64,000 nucleotides of DNA, taken from the NCBI GenBank assembly GCA_016801885.1, contig CM028900.1, positions 15,518,972 through 15,582,971 on the forward strand. Reading direction: 5' to 3'. Shown here in pieces: positions 61,707 to 64,000 of this stretch (position 1 is the stretch's first letter; each line of letters begins with the position of its first letter). A model generated the notes under the pieces. It did not search any database. It had not been told where the DNA came from and saw only the letters and a list, made by a program, of their open reading frames with translations. The stretch is from Toxotes chatareus (Eukaryota > Chordata > Actinopteri > Toxotidae). A program made the position numbers and the translations under genes.

Positions 61707-61928
61707 TCAGCTGCCATTGGGTGTAATACTCATGCTCTGTGCACCAGAGGGCAGTGTAGCACCAGAAGACTGAGCTGGGGAGAGATGGGAGTTCGAGTTC
61801 TTTGAGGAGGAAGCTGCAAAGCTGGACTCTGACCGCCCTGAGGGGACGTTCTCTAATCTATCACAGAGCAGGACTTCCTCCTCATCCTCATCCAAAGGAA
61901 ACACTCGTGGCTCCCAGGGTGTCTGAGG
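61707..61928 (-). CDS. kansl1l: kansl1-like last coding exon (C-terminus)
   Basis: This is the terminal coding exon, with 73 codons and a TGA. The acceptor is TTTGTCCTCTGGCAG|CCT in phase 0, matching the previous exon. It encodes PQTPWEPRVFPLDEDEEE, then an acidic and serine-rich tail ending SMSITPNGS. The segment PWEPRVFPL resembles PWERRTFPL in the C-terminal region of human KANSL1, where it follows the PEHE domain. Proteins of this family scaffold the NSL chromatin complex and hold the acetyltransferase KAT8/MOF in the nucleus. The tail itself is not recognised. The choice between KANSL1 and its paralogue KANSL1L is an inference from the proximity to map2. Confidence 0.68.
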   Translation of the reverse strand, partial: PQTPWEPRVFPLDEDEEEVLLCDRLENVPSGRSESSFAASSSKNSNSHLSPAQSSGATLPSGAQSMSITPNGS

Positions 61929-63115
61929 CTGCCAGAGGACAAAGAGGACATATAATGTAACTGAGTAAATCGACAGCAAGTGCAGTATGTTTGACAAGGT
62001 GGCTTGTTTTTCACAACAGAGTTTAGTATATATGTACGAATTTCTACAGACACAGGGTTAAAAATGTAACATATTTATCCAATGCGTTGATTATATAATG
62101 ACCCCTACATTTGATTACAGTTTCATAAGGTACATACAGATTAGGCTGCCTACATTTAATTACGAAATAATGTTCTTAATCCTGATAATTCCTCTTCCCA
62201 TTTCAGTCCCTTCATTAAATTTAGACTTTGAAGGCTGTATCATAGCTGTGCATGGCCCAGATGCCTGTTTGAAAAGAATCAAAGGTTGTGGTTTAATCAG
62301 GGTTTGTATGGGCGCTGGAGTGCACGATAAGTGCAAAGCGGTGAAGCAGGGGAAGTTTGTGGTGTGGAGAAGGTTGATTAAGACGGTCTGGTTTAGTAGC
62401 GACTCGTTCCTTCTCCAATCAAAGCAAAAGAGAGCACTGCAATCAGAGCATCATCAACTGAAGAATGAGCCGAGACGAGCATCTGCGTAGGCTCTCAAGA
62501 TCCCATCTAGGCTTTATAACCAACACAATAGTAATGGAACAGACTCTTGAACAGTCTGCAACACATTCTGCCACTCTATACTCTCTGTTGAAGCACAAAT
62601 AACAGTTTTATCTTGGACTCAAATGTAACAGAAAATATCCTTCAGTCCCTCAGTGTTTAAGGGTTGAAGAAAGCTCACATTACCTCTTCAGGCAGCTTAT
62701 TTTACCTCTGAGCCTTTTTATCATTTTGATGTCAAATTAAAAAAAAAATGGACAACTAGTATCCTTGACCCTCATTATTATCACATTTTTATTTTTTTAA
62801 TCACACAATCCAGGACGAGAAAATAATTCTCCCCAGTGCAAAACCCATTTCACAAACCACCAGCTGGTACCAGTGTGAAACCACTGACTCAGGTAAGTCA
62901 GCCCACCCAAATGATCTTTATCAGGGTCAGAGTTGAAGCAAACTGTCTAAATTCTCATTATGCAATTACAGAAGAACGGTCAAACTGTAATAAAAGGCCT
63001 GTAATGTTATAAATAACTGGTGTGTTCCCTGCTATGTCACATGTATCACAATCCTCTAATATTCAAACTTTGTTTGGGGGATTTGGGGTTTCAGCTGTGT
63101 TGCTTTTGATCTTAC
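61929..63115 (-). other. kansl1-like intron
   Basis: The intron before the last coding exon. A/T-rich, and no further exon or element is recognised. Confidence 0.65.
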
Positions 63116-63236
63116 CAGCCACTCCTCTGAGCTTGGCTGTTCATCAGTATCCAGCTGAGCACCACTCCACTCCACAGAGCTCTCCTCTCCTGATGTGCAC
63201 ATCCCACCCCCACTGCCTGACAGCCTGCTGCCAGAT
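63116..63236 (-). CDS. kansl1l: kansl1-like exon (Ser/Gly-rich linker)
   Basis: This is a 121-base exon with acceptor TTTTTTCACTCCAG|A and donor GGCTG|GTAAGA. One base completes an Arg codon begun in the preceding exon, then 40 codons run to the donor in phase 0. The sequence SGSRLSGSGGGMCTSGEESS followed by VEWSGAQLDTDEQPSSEEWL is Ser/Gly-rich and acidic. It is probably a disordered linker between the two parts of the PEHE region. Joined to its neighbour it reads RRPT-R-SGSRLSG, similar in style to the RRGSRSYRS stretch of KANSL1. Confidence 0.66.
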
Positions 63237-63608
63237 CTGGAGTGAAAAAACAAGCATACCCCATGAAATTTCTCAATATTCCATGTTCACACGGATTATA
63301 TTTACACGACGAACAAACCGACTCTGCAACAGCTGGACTGCACAGTCAGCACAGTCTTTGAGTTCAGGATTTAATCCAGTTGTCAAATGTATTGCTTTGT
63401 TGTCATCTTCTGATTAAAGGATGAAATATGACCAACACTATCCATCATTTCTGATGTTTGAGAAGTTATTATTCTCCCCAACCCTCCTGACTATGTACTT
63501 AACACTGCATTTTGGTGCCCCATGATGTAACAGCACGCAAATAAAATATCAATTGCCAAATTTGTGAGCTGTGTGTGTGTGTGTGTGTGTGCGCGTGTGT
63601 GTGTCCAC
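63237..63608 (-). other. kansl1-like intron
   Basis: A short intron that ends at the (GT)n tract next to the preceding exon. Nothing else is seen. Confidence 0.6.
63570..63604 (+). repeat. (GT)n microsatellite at kansl1-like exon edge
   Basis: A GT run with a GCGC interruption ends a few bases from the donor chosen for the exon at 63609-63721. Confidence 0.85.
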
Positions 63609-63721
63609 CGTGTAGGACGTCTGCAGCATTTTCTCCTTCCCCAGGATGGCCAGCGCAATTTCTCTCTCTGCTCCAAAGCCACATGCCTCTGAGCAAAGAC
63701 TTCATCACTGAGATCCTCAAC
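63609..63721 (-). CDS. kansl1l: kansl1-like exon (PEHE-domain core)
   Basis: This 113-base exon starts after TGTGTGCAG|GTT in phase 0 and encodes VEDLSDEVFAQRHVALEQRE, then KLRWPSWGRRKCCRRPT. The pattern E-D-L-S-D-E-x-F-x-x-R-H followed by a Glu-rich helix and RW is the hallmark of the PEHE domain in KANSL1 and MSL1, which contacts the KAT8/MOF catalytic domain. The donor, CACG|GTGGAC, is weak and lies beside a GT microsatellite. I chose it because it restores the frame into the next exon and ends the conserved part. A different donor nearby is possible. Confidence 0.7.
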
Positions 63722-63815
63722 CTGCACACAACACAACACAACACAGAGGGATGGAGATGATATTTTCTTCACAAATTAAAATAAAGTTCTCATGTCCAAT
63801 GGAATGAGGCATTAC

Positions 63816-63888
63816 CTGCCCCTCCTTATTGTCCTCCTCCTCCTCTGCCTCGTTCTCTATTAGAGACAGAGTGTGCACGACCCGCCAC
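63816..63888 (-). CDS. kansl1l: kansl1-like exon (start of PEHE region)
   Basis: This 73-base exon has acceptor TTCTTGTTTGCAG|G and donor GGGCAG|GTAATG. After one base of a split codon it gives WRVVHTLSLIENEAEEEEDN and KEGQ, ending in phase 0 and reading straight into VEDLSDE. A W-R-V-V motif followed by a short acidic spacer before the L-S-D-E-x-F helix fits the KANSL1/KANSL1L layout as I remember it. The gene continues beyond the right edge of the window, so only the C-terminal part is seen. Confidence 0.66.
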
Positions 63889-64000
63889 CTGCAAACAAGA
63901 ATGAACAAATCAAGCACTCATTTTGAATTAATGTGTGGAGGTTTATATAAAACAGCTACATTTAGTTGTGCTGTAAGTCTGACCATTAGTTTTTAACAGT

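Overview
The window is nuclear DNA from a bony fish, most likely a percomorph-type teleost. Genes have long introns with GT-AG splice sites, intergenic DNA is AT-rich, dinucleotide microsatellites are dense, and there are hAT, Tc1/mariner, tRNA-SINE and inverted-repeat elements of kinds common in fish genomes. Nothing bacterial or viral is seen. The species cannot be named from the sequence.

Both recognisable genes lie on the minus strand, so transcripts read from right to left. Positions 1-58,400 are the 5' part of map2 (microtubule-associated protein 2). The coding start is at 12,627. Five coding exons follow: 12417-12627, 6032-6121, 5424-5498, 2663-2878 and 433-732. They join in one continuous reading frame and the gene runs off the left edge. 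They encode the MAP2 N-terminus, the helix that anchors protein kinase A regulatory subunit, the PPSPPPSP segment and two very acidic segments of the projection arm. The tubulin-binding repeats lie outside the window. Two candidate non-coding exons are placed upstream: a 53-base exon at 32883-32935 carrying a complete small upstream reading frame, and a possible first exon ending at 58328.

At the right edge (61,700-64,000), four in-phase exons encode the C-terminal part of a KANSL1/KANSL1L-family protein, a chromatin scaffold with a PEHE-type domain. Its 3' end is about 3 kb upstream of the candidate map2 first exon. As I remember the human map, KANSL1L lies on the other side of MAP2 and in the opposite orientation, so this local order differs.

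Most of the remaining DNA is intron. The best-defined elements are two hAT elements only 40 bases apart (34074-34591 and 34632-35343) and a palindromic hAT-like MITE (60502-60703), all with perfect 8-base target duplications; a tRNA-derived SINE with a 9-base duplication (19507-19703) nested inside an older inverted-repeat element; two further copies of that element; a Tc1 transposase remnant; and two copies of a GTGAGGACA-ended element, one of which begins only a few bases from a map2 splice donor. I found no convincing previously undescribed multi-gene system. The most useful leads are the modular all-phase-1 exon set of map2, including one exon I cannot match to the classic MAP2 forms, possible regulatory exons, and a scatter of RFX X-box-like sites.
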